Positions 17,115-24,929 of a stretch of 64,000 bases of DNA are shown here, piece after piece. Position 1 is the first letter of the stretch, and every line of letters starts with the position of its first letter. The notes below the pieces were generated by a model that was given only the letters and a program-made list of their open reading frames with translations, was not told where the DNA came from and did no database searches. The translations under genes were made by a program, and so were the position numbers. The stretch lies in assembly GCF_000745235.1 (NCBI RefSeq), contig NZ_JQNL01000001.1:3900001-3964000 (forward strand), given 5' to 3'. This DNA comes from Luteibacter mycovicinus. GTDB taxonomy: Bacteria > Pseudomonadota > Gammaproteobacteria > Xanthomonadales > Rhodanobacteraceae.

Positions 17115-17326
17115 CGGACGAAGTCGTAATCTACGTGTCACCGCCCTCGACCGACCGTGGACCATGGCGCATCCGGTGGGGGCACCGTCAGGCAGACGAA
17201 AGGGCCACCGAGCAAGAGGCGCTTAAGCTGGCTGCGAAGTACGCACAGGCCGCCGAGGCCAGCGGTGCCACGGCCGTCGTGAAGTTGGAACGTCCAGACG
17301 GCACGTGGGAAGCGTACCGCGCCTGA
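17111..17326 (+). CDS. DUF2188-like small protein
   Basis: 71 aa. The layout, with a short strand (EVVIYVSPPS), PWRIRWGHRQADERATEQ, a helix KLAAKYAQAAEASGAT, and a final strand AVVKLERPDGTWEAY, matches the DUF2188 fold (double-stranded-RNA-binding-like topology). Coupled to the DUF3606 gene. The two form the last rightward pair before the convergent gene at 17327. Confidence 0.72.
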   Translation: MTDEVVIYVSPPSTDRGPWRIRWGHRQADERATEQEALKLAAKYAQAAEASGATAVVKLERPDGTWEAYRA

Positions 17327-17608
17327 TCAAATTGGTTTGAAGCCAATCCTGTCGAGTTCGTCAGCCACGCGGAGCATGCCGGCGCCGTATCCGTCCTTGG
17401 GCACGCTGTCTATCGGCCCCAACCGGTCACAGATATAGGCTGCGGCCAGGGTTAGGTTAAGCAGTCCGGCGGCATCAGCCTTCGCAACGATCAGCTGCGC
17501 CCGAAAGCGCGCCTCGTCGAAGTCCCCGGCCAGAGCAGCATCAACCATGGCGGCCGAATCTTGAGCCATTTCGGCGATAGCGAGGCCAGATTTTTCCAAC
17601 TGGTTCAT
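17327..17608 (-). CDS. Unknown protein, paralogue of the 20082-20378 gene
   Basis: 93 aa, minus strand; its stop abuts the stop of the DUF2188-like gene. No known domain is recognised. The central segment AALAGDFDEARFRAQLIVAK closely parallels AALAGDYDEARFRAQMITEK in the product of 20082-20378, and the C-terminal GYGAGMLRVADELDRIG parallels GFGYGILNIAEQIGALV, so the two are homologous. All-alpha, acidic, predicted soluble. One copy lies in the prophage arm, the other past the tRNA fragments. Confidence 0.72.
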   Translation of the reverse strand: MNQLEKSGLAIAEMAQDSAAMVDAALAGDFDEARFRAQLIVAKADAAGLLNLTLAAAYICDRLGPIDSVPKDGYGAGMLRVADELDRIGFKPI

Positions 17609-17673
17609 GTTTCTTTAGCAGCCGCGGTCATAACATCCAGAGTCCATAACACGGCTATCGGCCAGGGGCTCCC

Positions 17674-17889
17674 ATGGCGAAGCGCGAATGCACAGCTAAT
17701 CTGGATGTCCATGCGCTTCCGGATGGCGGATTCAGATCATCGTTCGAAATCGTCGGGCGCGACGGCGCGGTCGTACAGTCCGGCGAGGACGGCGCTCATC
17801 ATGCTACCGCATCCAAGGCGCTTGCTCATGCCAGAAGCCTGGCCGATGCGGCCATGGCGGTCATCGCTGAGTCGATACCAGTCGTCTAG
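17674..17889 (+). CDS. Small unknown phage-arm protein
   Basis: 71 aa, start ATG 17674 with AGGGG upstream. A strand-strand-helix pattern (TANLDVHALPDGGFRSSFEI, DGAVVQSGEDGAHHAT, then an Ala-rich helix to VIAESIPVV) resembles the small proteins of the previous pair, but no family can be named. It stands alone between divergent neighbours. Confidence 0.6.
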   Translation: MAKRECTANLDVHALPDGGFRSSFEIVGRDGAVVQSGEDGAHHATASKALAHARSLADAAMAVIAESIPVV

Positions 17890-17975
17890 AATCAAGGCGT
17901 TGCCCGCTAGGCCTCTGGATCGACGCAAGGTCCGTCCACAAATCTGAGATCCGGCCCGCGTATCGTCCGCGGCCT

Positions 17976-18302
17976 ATGACCACCGTGATCTGGCTCGAAC
18001 GAGACAATGTGATGGGCGCGCCACTGCCGCAGCAGTACGGCGCGACCGAGCACGGTCAGCGGTTCGTGATGGTTCGCGAGCATGCCTGCGGGCGGGGCAC
18101 CTGGCGGGTCAGCGTGTTCCCCCATGGCAACCAGGACAAGGCGATCGAGGTGGTCGCCGGGTCCGAGCGGCAGGCGAAGCGCTGGGTCGAGCGGTGGGCG
18201 GCGAAGCGGACGATCAGCTATCCGGTCCCAGAGCGGAAGCGCATGCCCCACGAGGGCGAGCTCAAACCCCGGAAGCCGAAGGGAGCCGAGGACCGCTCGT
18301 GA
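17976..18302 (+). CDS. Small basic unknown protein
   Basis: 108 aa. A central beta-like segment (QRFVMVREHACGRGTWRVSV) and a basic C-terminal half rich in Lys/Arg/Trp (ERQAKRWVERWAAKRTISYP, then KPRKPKGAEDRS) suggest nucleic-acid contact, but no motif is diagnostic. Lies in the prophage accessory arm; convergent with the next gene. Confidence 0.55.
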   Translation: MTTVIWLERDNVMGAPLPQQYGATEHGQRFVMVREHACGRGTWRVSVFPHGNQDKAIEVVAGSERQAKRWVERWAAKRTISYPVPERKRMPHEGELKPRKPKGAEDRS

Positions 18303-18327
18303 CTGGCTGACTGCCCGGCGTGTATGT

Positions 18328-18597
18328 CTACTCATCGGAACACGCGTGGAACTCCCGCGGCGCAGACAGCTTTGCATGCGACTCGCTCATCCACCCTCGC
18401 GGCTTGAAGAGCACGTGCTCAATATGCGCGGCGACTAGGGTAGGTATGTCGGCGCCCGCCAGCATGGAATCCAGTCGGGCGGGAGTGACGACGCGGCCCA
18501 GGTAAAGCGCCTGGGCTTCGCGAGTCGTGTAACCCTCGCGCTCGAGTTCCGTCAGAATTGTGCGCAGGTTCGCGTGCCTGTGGAGTTGGGTCGTCAT
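18328..18597 (-). CDS. Small predicted helical protein, possible DNA-binding
   Basis: 89 aa, minus strand, with a TGAGGA ribosome-binding site on the minus strand at about 18606-18610. The helical stretch NLRTILTELEREGYTTREAQ followed by LGRVVTPARLDSMLAGADI looks like a short helix-turn-helix-type fold with a repressor-like DSMLAG segment, but this is weak. It could be a regulator of the accessory arm. No close family named. Confidence 0.6.
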   Translation of the reverse strand: MTTQLHRHANLRTILTELEREGYTTREAQALYLGRVVTPARLDSMLAGADIPTLVAAHIEHVLFKPRGWMSESHAKLSAPREFHACSDE

Positions 18598-18694
18598 GTC
18601 CGGTCCTCATGTGGCCTTACCGGACTACGAACATCAAATTTCGAGAGATGCGCCCAAGCGCAAAGCCTGCCGGTTTTGCACACACGTCGGCCGG

Positions 18695-18898
18695 CTACGG
18701 GCCGGCGGCGGGCGTCGTAAAGCTAGCCTCGTAAGCGGCCTGGGCGCACCTGGGACAGCCCTGCCGCGTCCATCCGAACCGACCCCGCACGTTCGGGCTG
18801 TAGCCGCCATGCTTCGGGCAAATCAACCATTCGTTGGCCAGTCGGTTCTGGGAGTCTCGCGATTCCTGTCGCGAGCGGCGATCGCGCGGGTAGGGCAT
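18695..18898 (-). CDS. Small zinc-ribbon-like protein (second of a tandem pair)
   Basis: 67 aa. Start chosen at 18898 because a strong GGAGGG lies 7 nt upstream and the ATG overlaps the stop of the upstream gene (TGATG). The frame is open further upstream. WLICPKHGGYSP and QGCPRCAQAAY supply a Cys-x2-His ... Cys-x2-Cys arrangement, a probable zinc ribbon. The same spacing type occurs in the neighbour at 18898-19098, so the two form a coupled pair of Zn-ribbon mini-proteins. Confidence 0.62.
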   Translation of the reverse strand: MPYPRDRRSRQESRDSQNRLANEWLICPKHGGYSPNVRGRFGWTRQGCPRCAQAAYEASFTTPAAGP

Positions 18899-19098
18899 CA
18901 GCGGACCCTCCGAACGACTCGGCGAGGCGAGCACACCGGGCAACCGACCGCAATCGCGAATCTGTGCTGGTGGCGGTTGCAGAAGAGGTAGCCGGTGCCG
19001 GCGGGGGAATTGCGCGAACGAAGCGCGCGGCGTTCCTCTGTCGAGTCGCGCATGAGCTTGCGGAAGGACGTCATGCGTCCATTTTCGCGGCTCGACAT
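18898..19098 (-). CDS. Small zinc-ribbon-like protein (first of a tandem pair)
   Basis: 66 aa with the start placed at 19098 (a start at 19074 is also possible; neither has a clear ribosome-binding site). A basic N-terminal half (SFRKLMRDSTEERRALRSRN) precedes YLFCNRHQHRFAIAVGCPVC, again Cys-x2-His ... Cys-x2-Cys. It overlaps the downstream gene by one base. Two 18-bp direct repeats lie 25-60 nt upstream of the start and could be its operator. Confidence 0.58.
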   Translation of the reverse strand: MSSRENGRMTSFRKLMRDSTEERRALRSRNSPAGTGYLFCNRHQHRFAIAVGCPVCSPRRVVRRVR

Positions 19099-19122
19099 CT
19101 CACCAGCCGCGACGGCAAACGA

Positions 19123-19159
19123 CCGGATTATTTTAGACAACCCGGAAAATATTAGACAA
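19123..19159. repeat. Two tandem 18-bp direct repeats, possible operator
   Basis: CCGGAWWATWTTAGACAA occurs at 19123-19140 and again at 19142-19159 (15 of 18 identical, 19-bp period). They lie upstream of the minus-strand zinc-ribbon pair and next to the tRNA-Asn fragment. A regulator operator or integrase arm-type sites are both possible. Confidence 0.6.
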
Positions 19160-19191
19160 AAGAAAAGGGCCTGCATCGCTGCAGACCCTTT
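19157..19191 (-). terminator. Terminator following the tRNA-Asn fragment
   Basis: On the minus strand a 12-bp stem with one mismatch (arms 19164-19175 and 19180-19191, loop 19176-19179) is followed by TTTTCTTTT. It sits 8 nt past the CCA end of the tRNA-Asn piece, exactly where a native tRNA terminator would be. Confidence 0.78.
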
Positions 19192-19198
19192 CAAAACC

Positions 19199-19253
19199 TG
19201 GCGCCCGAAGTTGGACTCGAACCAACGACCCCCTGATTAACAGTCAAGTGCTC
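19199..19253 (-). pseudogene. tRNA-Asn(GTT) 3' fragment (attachment-site remnant)
   Basis: The minus strand reads from GAGCAC through the anticodon arm (loop CTGTTAA, anticodon GTT), the T-arm (GTTGG-TTCGAGT-CCAAC) and the 3' end TTCGGGCGCCA. The acceptor 5' strand and most of the D-arm are missing: sequence to the right of 19253 is unrelated. About 55 nt of tRNA remain, the size of a typical tRNA-targeting att core. Confidence 0.85.
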
Positions 19254-19260
19254 GTGTGGA

Positions 19261-19845
19261 TCAGGAGCTTTTCAGCCCGAGGATCAGGACGAGTCCGGCG
19301 ATCGCTGTCAGCAAGGTCTGCAGGAGCACGAGGCGCATCTGCATCGTTGCACGATCTCGGGCAATGCGGCCTAGACCGGAAGTATCGCCTTCTCGGGCCA
19401 AGACCATGGACTTATGATTTACCCAGGTCAGGGGCCACCGCGTGCCTCCGCTGATCTCCCGGTGAAGCCGCTCTGTATCGACTGGCCCCCATGCACCGAT
19501 TTTCTCCCCGATCGCCATTCCATCGGTCGCTCCTGCAGCGCTGGCGGCCACAGCGGCGGCGATTACCTTGGCTACAAAAGCCGGGATTACGGACGTCACG
19601 TAGATGATCCCGGCCCATCTGACCGTGCTGGGCGGAAGAATTGACGAAAGGCCCTGAAGCTGACTAATTGTCAGGCCAAGAACCGCCCCGAAGCCAGCGA
19701 GCATCCAGCCCGAAAGCGAGTCTAGAGTAGCGCTGGCGTTCTTGGCCGCCCCCGTCATGATGTGCATGGCCAAGAAGCTAGTCGGGTCCGGAGCCTCCAT
19801 GCGCGGGACGTCTTCCGCACCTGACAATTTCATCGGATCATCCAT
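19261..19845 (-). CDS. Unknown membrane protein lying between two tRNA fragments
   Basis: 194 aa. Two hydrophobic segments are clear near residues 45-65 (GWMLAGFGAVLGLTISQLQG) and 78-100 (WAGIIYVTSVIPAFVAKVIA), and a third sits at the C terminus (LVLLQTLLTAIAGLVLILGL). Between them is a soluble region with conserved-looking Trp and Arg. No family is recognised. It is the only gene enclosed between the tRNA-Asn and tRNA-Leu fragments, so it is probably cargo of an integrated element. Confidence 0.68.
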   Translation of the reverse strand: MDDPMKLSGAEDVPRMEAPDPTSFLAMHIMTGAAKNASATLDSLSGWMLAGFGAVLGLTISQLQGLSSILPPSTVRWAGIIYVTSVIPAFVAKVIAAAVAASAAGATDGMAIGEKIGAWGPVDTERLHREISGGTRWPLTWVNHKSMVLAREGDTSGLGRIARDRATMQMRLVLLQTLLTAIAGLVLILGLKSS

Positions 19846-19954
19846 GCAAGACCTCGGTTCTGCCCCGTAAAATTAGCGGAAGGATATTAGGACCGCCAGT
19901 AAGTTACAGGCAGCACTTCCGTAAAATCAATTAACCTAAGGCATTGATCTTAAA

Positions 19955-20024
19955 GCACGGTGCAAGGGACTTAAAATCCCTCATCCGCAAGGGTATGTCG
20001 GTTCGAGTCCGACTCCGGGCACCA
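19955..20024 (+). pseudogene. tRNA-Leu(TAA) 3' fragment (attachment-site remnant)
   Basis: The plus strand shows an anticodon arm AGGGA-CTTAAAA-TCCCT (anticodon TAA), a class II variable arm (ATCC-GCAA-GGGT), a T-arm GTCGG-TTCGAGT-CCGAC and the 3' end TCCGGGCACCA. The acceptor 5' strand and normal D-arm are absent to the left, so this is a 3' piece of about 70 nt, not a working gene. It points away from the tRNA-Asn piece. Confidence 0.82.
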
Positions 20025-20081
20025 GGGATACCGACGGCTTTCGTGCGTCGCAACGACGTCAGTGCATCCGACTCGTAAACG

Positions 20082-20378
20082 TCACGGCAGGCGCCTGGCG
20101 GATTGCCTTTCGACCAGAGCGCCGATCTGCTCCGCGATATTGAGAATGCCGTAGCCGAAGCCGGCTTCCGGCGTAGTGCCCACCGCGCCCAGACTTCGGT
20201 GTGCCGTGGCCGCCGCCGACGCAAGCGCGTCGTAACCCGCTGTCATGGCCTTCTCGGTAATCATCTGAGCGCGAAAGCGCGCCTCGTCGTAGTCGCCAGC
20301 AAGGGCCGCCTTGTTCAGGGCTAGTGCGTCGTTCGCCAGGTCCGCGAGGGTGAGCACTTTTTCGTCTGATAGTCGCAT
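20082..20378 (-). CDS. Unknown protein, paralogue of the 17327-17608 gene
   Basis: 98 aa with the start placed at ATG 20378 (MRLSDEKVLTLADLANDALA); the frame is open upstream to 20504 but that extension does not match the paralogue. The similarity to the prophage-arm protein covers most of its length (NKAALAGDYDEARFRAQMIT, and FGYGILNIAEQIGAL at the end). No domain is recognised. The ribosome-binding site is not convincing, so the start is uncertain. Confidence 0.68.
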   Translation of the reverse strand: MRLSDEKVLTLADLANDALALNKAALAGDYDEARFRAQMITEKAMTAGYDALASAAATAHRSLGAVGTTPEAGFGYGILNIAEQIGALVERQSARRLP

Positions 20379-20478
20379 ATCGAACGCATTGTGCCGACCC
20401 GAAATTGCGCTGTGAAGCTCGCCAGTAGTGGCATCGGTTCGTTTGTGCGACCACGTCACGCTATCAGCGGTCGGCGCT

Positions 20479-21117
20479 TCAAAGCGTGCACCCCATCGCC
20501 TCATAAGCCTGCGCCAACCGTCGATCCAATCCGTAGCCGGCCGTCTGCCGCTTCATCTGGATCTGGCTGCATGTCAGGAAGTCGCCGATACGTTCGATGG
20601 ACTTCCGGATGCTGGATGGGGGCGCAAGATCGACGCCGCGTACTTTCGAGCCGTTCGCATAGCCGGGCAAGGTGGCCGCATGTTTCGTGCTGTCGGAAGA
20701 CAAGGCATGCGTGATGTCCGGATCGCCATAAGGCTGACTGCCCGTGCTTGTACCCGACCGCGCGTCCGCTTCCATCTCGTGCTCCCCAGGCAGGTCGGTT
20801 TCGGCAGAAAGGACTGGCGCGTCTTCGCGGTTCACGTGCACCGCGGGCGCGTGGCGCGACATGCGCTTGACGGGTAGCGGGGCGGCGATATGCATGCTCG
20901 GCGGAGGGACGGGAAGGTCCCGCCGAAGGTCCAGCGACGCGTGCAGGACCGAAGACGATTTGTCTTCCGTGACCGCATTCGATTCGATGCGCTCAGCACG
21001 ATATGCAATCAGGCAGAGCAGCAGCATGAGGTGTCCGGCGAATACCAGGCCCAGGCTGATTCCGTTCCTGAAAACGCGACGCCATTCGATCGGCTTCACC
21101 TGATGCTCCCTTGCCAT
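20479..21117 (-). CDS. Single-pass membrane protein with Pro-rich periplasmic region
   Basis: 212 aa. A short basic N terminus (VKPIEWRRVFRN) precedes one membrane helix (GISLGLVFAGHLMLLLCLIA), then a long extended region with PVPPPSMHIAAPLPVKRM and a C-terminal ~60-residue domain with two cysteines (FLTCSQIQMK, EAMGCTL). The layout recalls the anchor and Pro-rich spacer of TonB-like proteins but no TonB C-terminal domain is seen. It starts divergently from the gene at 21213. Function unknown. Confidence 0.68.
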   Translation of the reverse strand: MAREHQVKPIEWRRVFRNGISLGLVFAGHLMLLLCLIAYRAERIESNAVTEDKSSSVLHASLDLRRDLPVPPPSMHIAAPLPVKRMSRHAPAVHVNREDAPVLSAETDLPGEHEMEADARSGTSTGSQPYGDPDITHALSSDSTKHAATLPGYANGSKVRGVDLAPPSSIRKSIERIGDFLTCSQIQMKRQTAGYGLDRRLAQAYEAMGCTL

Positions 21118-21212
21118 GCATGAGTTCTCGACCGGGAGCGCGCAGGAAAGTTCGGCATGTCACATACGCATAACTCCCCATGTGCGACACGTAGGAATTC
21201 CGGAGGTAGCCC

Positions 21213-21476
21213 ATGCCCGGTTCCAACCGTACCGCGCAGAAAGGACCGGTGACGGAACACGTCAAACCGCTACGTGTCTACGTCTTCTACCCTTCGATCA
21301 ATCACCGCTCGTGGTGGGTCTTGCTCCCGGGCTCCGTGAAACAAGTGTTCGGCTCCGAAGGCGCGGCGGTCGATTTCGCGTTCACGCGTGCTCGCGAACT
21401 GAGCGGCCATGGTCGCCCGGTCGAAGTGCTGCAGGAGAAGATTTCCGGATCGTGGATGTCCGTGCGCGTCTCCTGA
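21213..21476 (+). CDS. Small unknown protein, DUF2188-like layout
   Basis: 87 aa, start ATG 21213 with a strong CGGAGGTAG ribosome-binding site. Strand (LRVYVFYPSINHRSWWVLLP), helix (GAAVDFAFTRARELSGHG), strand (PVEVLQEKISGSWMSVRVS) resembles the DUF2188 fold and the 17111 gene in layout, though sequence identity is low. Sits just upstream of tRNA-Gly. Confidence 0.65.
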   Translation: MPGSNRTAQKGPVTEHVKPLRVYVFYPSINHRSWWVLLPGSVKQVFGSEGAAVDFAFTRARELSGHGRPVEVLQEKISGSWMSVRVS

Positions 21477-21526
21477 TCGAAGGGCTTGCAATGCCCCGGC
21501 ATCTTCCATAGAATTGCCGGCTCGAT

Positions 21527-21602
<76 letters not shown>

Positions 21603-21609
21603 GATTTTT

Positions 21610-21638
21610 AAAGCCCCGGTGAAAACCGGGGCTTTTTT
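21610..21638 (+). terminator. Terminator of tRNA-Gly
   Basis: An 11-bp perfect stem AAAGCCCCGGT / ACCGGGGCTTT with a GAAA tetraloop and a run of seven T. The A-run on the other side makes it possibly bidirectional, which would also serve the convergent minus-strand gene ending at 21662. Confidence 0.93.
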
Positions 21639-21661
21639 TGTGTCCGATCCGGAAGGGGGAG

Positions 21662-22012
21662 CTAGTCCTCGGCCACGACCCACAGGGCCGGCATGTGCAG
21701 TTCCGTGCAGCCATGCCGGCAGGCGAAGGTGCTGTGGTCCCCGACGAGGAATACGTGCTTGCCACCCGCAAGGGTCAGGTCGACGGTGCCGGACACCCCC
21801 GTGGGCCCATGCGTGGTCGTTCGGCTGATCGCCGTGACGGCTTCCGCAAACGACTTCGGTCCCCACTGCCAGGTGACGGTTCCGCGTTTCCCGGACAACG
21901 TGATGTCCGCCGGATCGGCGCCCTTGCCGGCAAGATGGAGGTCGTTGCTCCCGCAGCCGGCGAGCAGTAGCAGAGAAAGCAGGGCGATGCCCGGTGCGCT
22001 ATGGCGTTTCAC
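21662..22012 (-). CDS. Hypothetical lipoprotein
   Basis: 116 aa. GTG start at 22012 is chosen because it begins directly at the signal sequence MKRHSAPGIALLSLLLLAGC with a perfect LAGC lipobox; the upstream extension is Arg/Gly-rich shadow. The mature part is a small beta domain (DITLSGKRGTVTWQWG, GTVDLTLAGGKHVFLVGD) with one CRHGC cysteine pair. Function unknown; envelope location is inferred from the lipobox. Downstream of the efflux gene on the same strand. Confidence 0.78.
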   Translation of the reverse strand: MKRHSAPGIALLSLLLLAGCGSNDLHLAGKGADPADITLSGKRGTVTWQWGPKSFAEAVTAISRTTTHGPTGVSGTVDLTLAGGKHVFLVGDHSTFACRHGCTELHMPALWVVAED

Positions 22013-22098
22013 ATGATGTCCAGCCGGAGGGTCGCCTGATGTAACGGCCGAGCGGCCACGCGCTTGATGGGCCATGCCGAATGTGCGCACGCTGATGT

Positions 22099-23676
<1,578 letters not shown>

Positions 23677-23695
23677 GAGGCGTCCAATGAATTTA

Positions 23696-23739
23696 ATTAA
23701 TGGGTAAGTTAATATAAATGCGACACCGTGGCCGGTCAA
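23696..23739 (-). promoter_or_regulatory. Efflux-gene promoter with overlapping TetR operator candidate
   Basis: Minus-strand -35 TTGACC and -10 TATATT are separated by exactly 17 bp (23717-23733). Immediately downstream, ATTAA-N8-TTAAT (23696-23713) is an AT-rich inverted repeat covering the end of the -10 and the expected transcription start. It stands out in a GC-rich region and is placed as a repressor site should be. Confidence 0.75.
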
Positions 23740-23795
23740 TCGGTCCGGCGGTCGTGGTATTCAGGTCGTCGTCTTCGACGCTGTCAGGAGTTTGC

Positions 23796-24458
23796 TTGGT
23801 TACTTCCGCTCCCCGCCGTGGCCGTCGGCCCGGCCGGCCACCCCTACAGCCCGATGGACCCGATCAGCGTCAGCGTCTGGTCGACATCGCGCTGGAGCTG
23901 ATCGCCCGTAAGGGTTACGCAGAAACCACGTTGGCCGGCATCGCACGGGCGGCGGGCATGACCTCGGCCGCGGTGCATTACTACTTCAAGACCCGTGAGC
24001 AGTTGTTCGACGTCCTGTTCGACGAGCGCATCGCTCCGATGCGGAAGCGACTCGAAGGCATTTTCCTCGACAACGCGGAGGATCCGGTCGCCGCATTCAG
24101 TGAACTAGCCCGGCGCTTCGTCACGATCGCCGGCGACTCGCCGTGGATGGGCCCCGTGTTTTTCGGCGAGATGCTGAGCGACAACGATCTGTTCAAGCAA
24201 CACATGCAGAAACGTCTGGGCGACTCGCGCCAGATCGTCGTGATCGACACGATTCGACGCTGGCAGGAAGAGGGCCGTCTGAGCAAGGGGCTCGATCCGG
24301 CGTTGCTGATGACCACGGTGCTGAGCCTGACCGTGCTGCCGATGTCCGCGATTCGCAAATGGAAAGACGATCCGCTGCGCGGGCACATCGACGCCGAGGT
24401 CATTACCCGTCATGCGATCGCCGTATTGTCAGCTGGCATCGCCACGCCGCCAGGCTGA
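23796..24458 (+). CDS. TetR/AcrR-family repressor of the adjacent efflux gene
   Basis: 220 aa. TTG start at 23796 is chosen for its AGGAG box 5 nt upstream; the frame upstream to 23718 overlaps the efflux promoter. The N-terminal helix-turn-helix is clear: RLVDIALELIARKGYAETTL, then AGIARAAGMTSAAVHYYFKT (recognition helix), with an Arg/Pro/Gly-rich arm before it. The C-terminal ligand domain is helical and of usual length. It is divergent from the DHA2 pump, the standard arrangement for drug-inducible control. Confidence 0.9.
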   Translation: MVTSAPRRGRRPGRPPLQPDGPDQRQRLVDIALELIARKGYAETTLAGIARAAGMTSAAVHYYFKTREQLFDVLFDERIAPMRKRLEGIFLDNAEDPVAAFSELARRFVTIAGDSPWMGPVFFGEMLSDNDLFKQHMQKRLGDSRQIVVIDTIRRWQEEGRLSKGLDPALLMTTVLSLTVLPMSAIRKWKDDPLRGHIDAEVITRHAIAVLSAGIATPPG

Positions 24459-24566
24459 ATGCAGAGGTAAATACCGCCTAGTCGCTGGCTTCACGCGCCT
24501 GCCATGTCGCAGCGGTAAGTCTGTGTTTCAGCGCAGTCATCGCACCGATGAAACGGGGAAGGCATC

Positions 24567-24776
24567 ATGGCCAGCACGACGGGTTCACACGTCAATACGA
24601 TCGGTTCACTGGCGGCAGGCAGGTTGCTCGCGCAGGCAGCCGGAGGGCGATGGGGCCCGGTTATTCTCATTCTTGCGGGCATTGTCCTGTTGAGGAAGCG
24701 TGCCGCCAATCGCGCGGCGCGCCGGTTGCGGGCTGATCTGAAGTCCAGCGATCACCGCATCGACGCGCTGCGCTAA
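24567..24776 (+). CDS. Small membrane protein
   Basis: 69 aa. A Gly/Ala-rich N-terminal part leads into one hydrophobic helix (WGPVILILAGIVLLRK) followed by a basic amphipathic tail (RAANRAARRLRADLKSSDHR). A GGGGAAGG ribosome-binding site lies upstream of ATG 24567. Resembles short stress-type membrane proteins but no family is assigned. Confidence 0.68.
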   Translation: MASTTGSHVNTIGSLAAGRLLAQAAGGRWGPVILILAGIVLLRKRAANRAARRLRADLKSSDHRIDALR

Positions 24777-24782
24777 GAGCGA

Positions 24783-24929
24783 CTACTTACTGCTCTGATT
24801 GTCTTCGCCCGTGTCATCGACCGGGTCGCCGGAAGAATTCGTTTCGGGCTGCTCCGTCGGACCGCGCTTCTCTGACGGCGCATCGTTCTGTCCAGGATGC
24901 TGCGGCGGGCGATTTTTCTCATTAGCCAT
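24783..24929 (-). CDS. Very short hydrophilic, intrinsically disordered protein
   Basis: 48 aa. Start ATG 24929 is preceded by GAGGAG with a 6-nt spacer; longer starts upstream lack this. It is rich in Asn, Pro, Gln, Glu, Ser and Asp (MANEKNRPPQHPGQND, NSSGDPVDDTGEDNQSSK) with almost no hydrophobic residues, so it is predicted disordered. Convergent with the small membrane protein gene, 6 nt apart. Small disordered proteins of this kind are often stress-induced; function here is unknown. Confidence 0.62.
   Translation of the reverse strand: MANEKNRPPQHPGQNDAPSEKRGPTEQPETNSSGDPVDDTGEDNQSSK

Noticed and set aside
1..19200. Integrase, terminase, portal, holin/endolysin or repressor gene of the prophage
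   Set aside because: None of the frames in this span shows such a domain. They are expected left of the window, so the prophage is incomplete here rather than shown to be defective.
18995..19240. A small plus-strand frame ending in PKLDSNQRPPD
   Set aside because: The C-terminal peptide is the antisense translation of the tRNA-Asn fragment, a common false annotation.
19865..19930. Two CCGTAAAATYA copies 54 bp apart near the tRNA-Leu fragment, possible integrase arm sites
   Set aside because: Only two short copies, in AT-richer sequence where chance matches are likely, and no integrase to link them to.
19931..20224. A minus-strand frame containing GARSRTRTDIPLRMRDFKSL
   Set aside because: This is the antisense translation of the tRNA-Leu fragment and its flank, not a protein gene.
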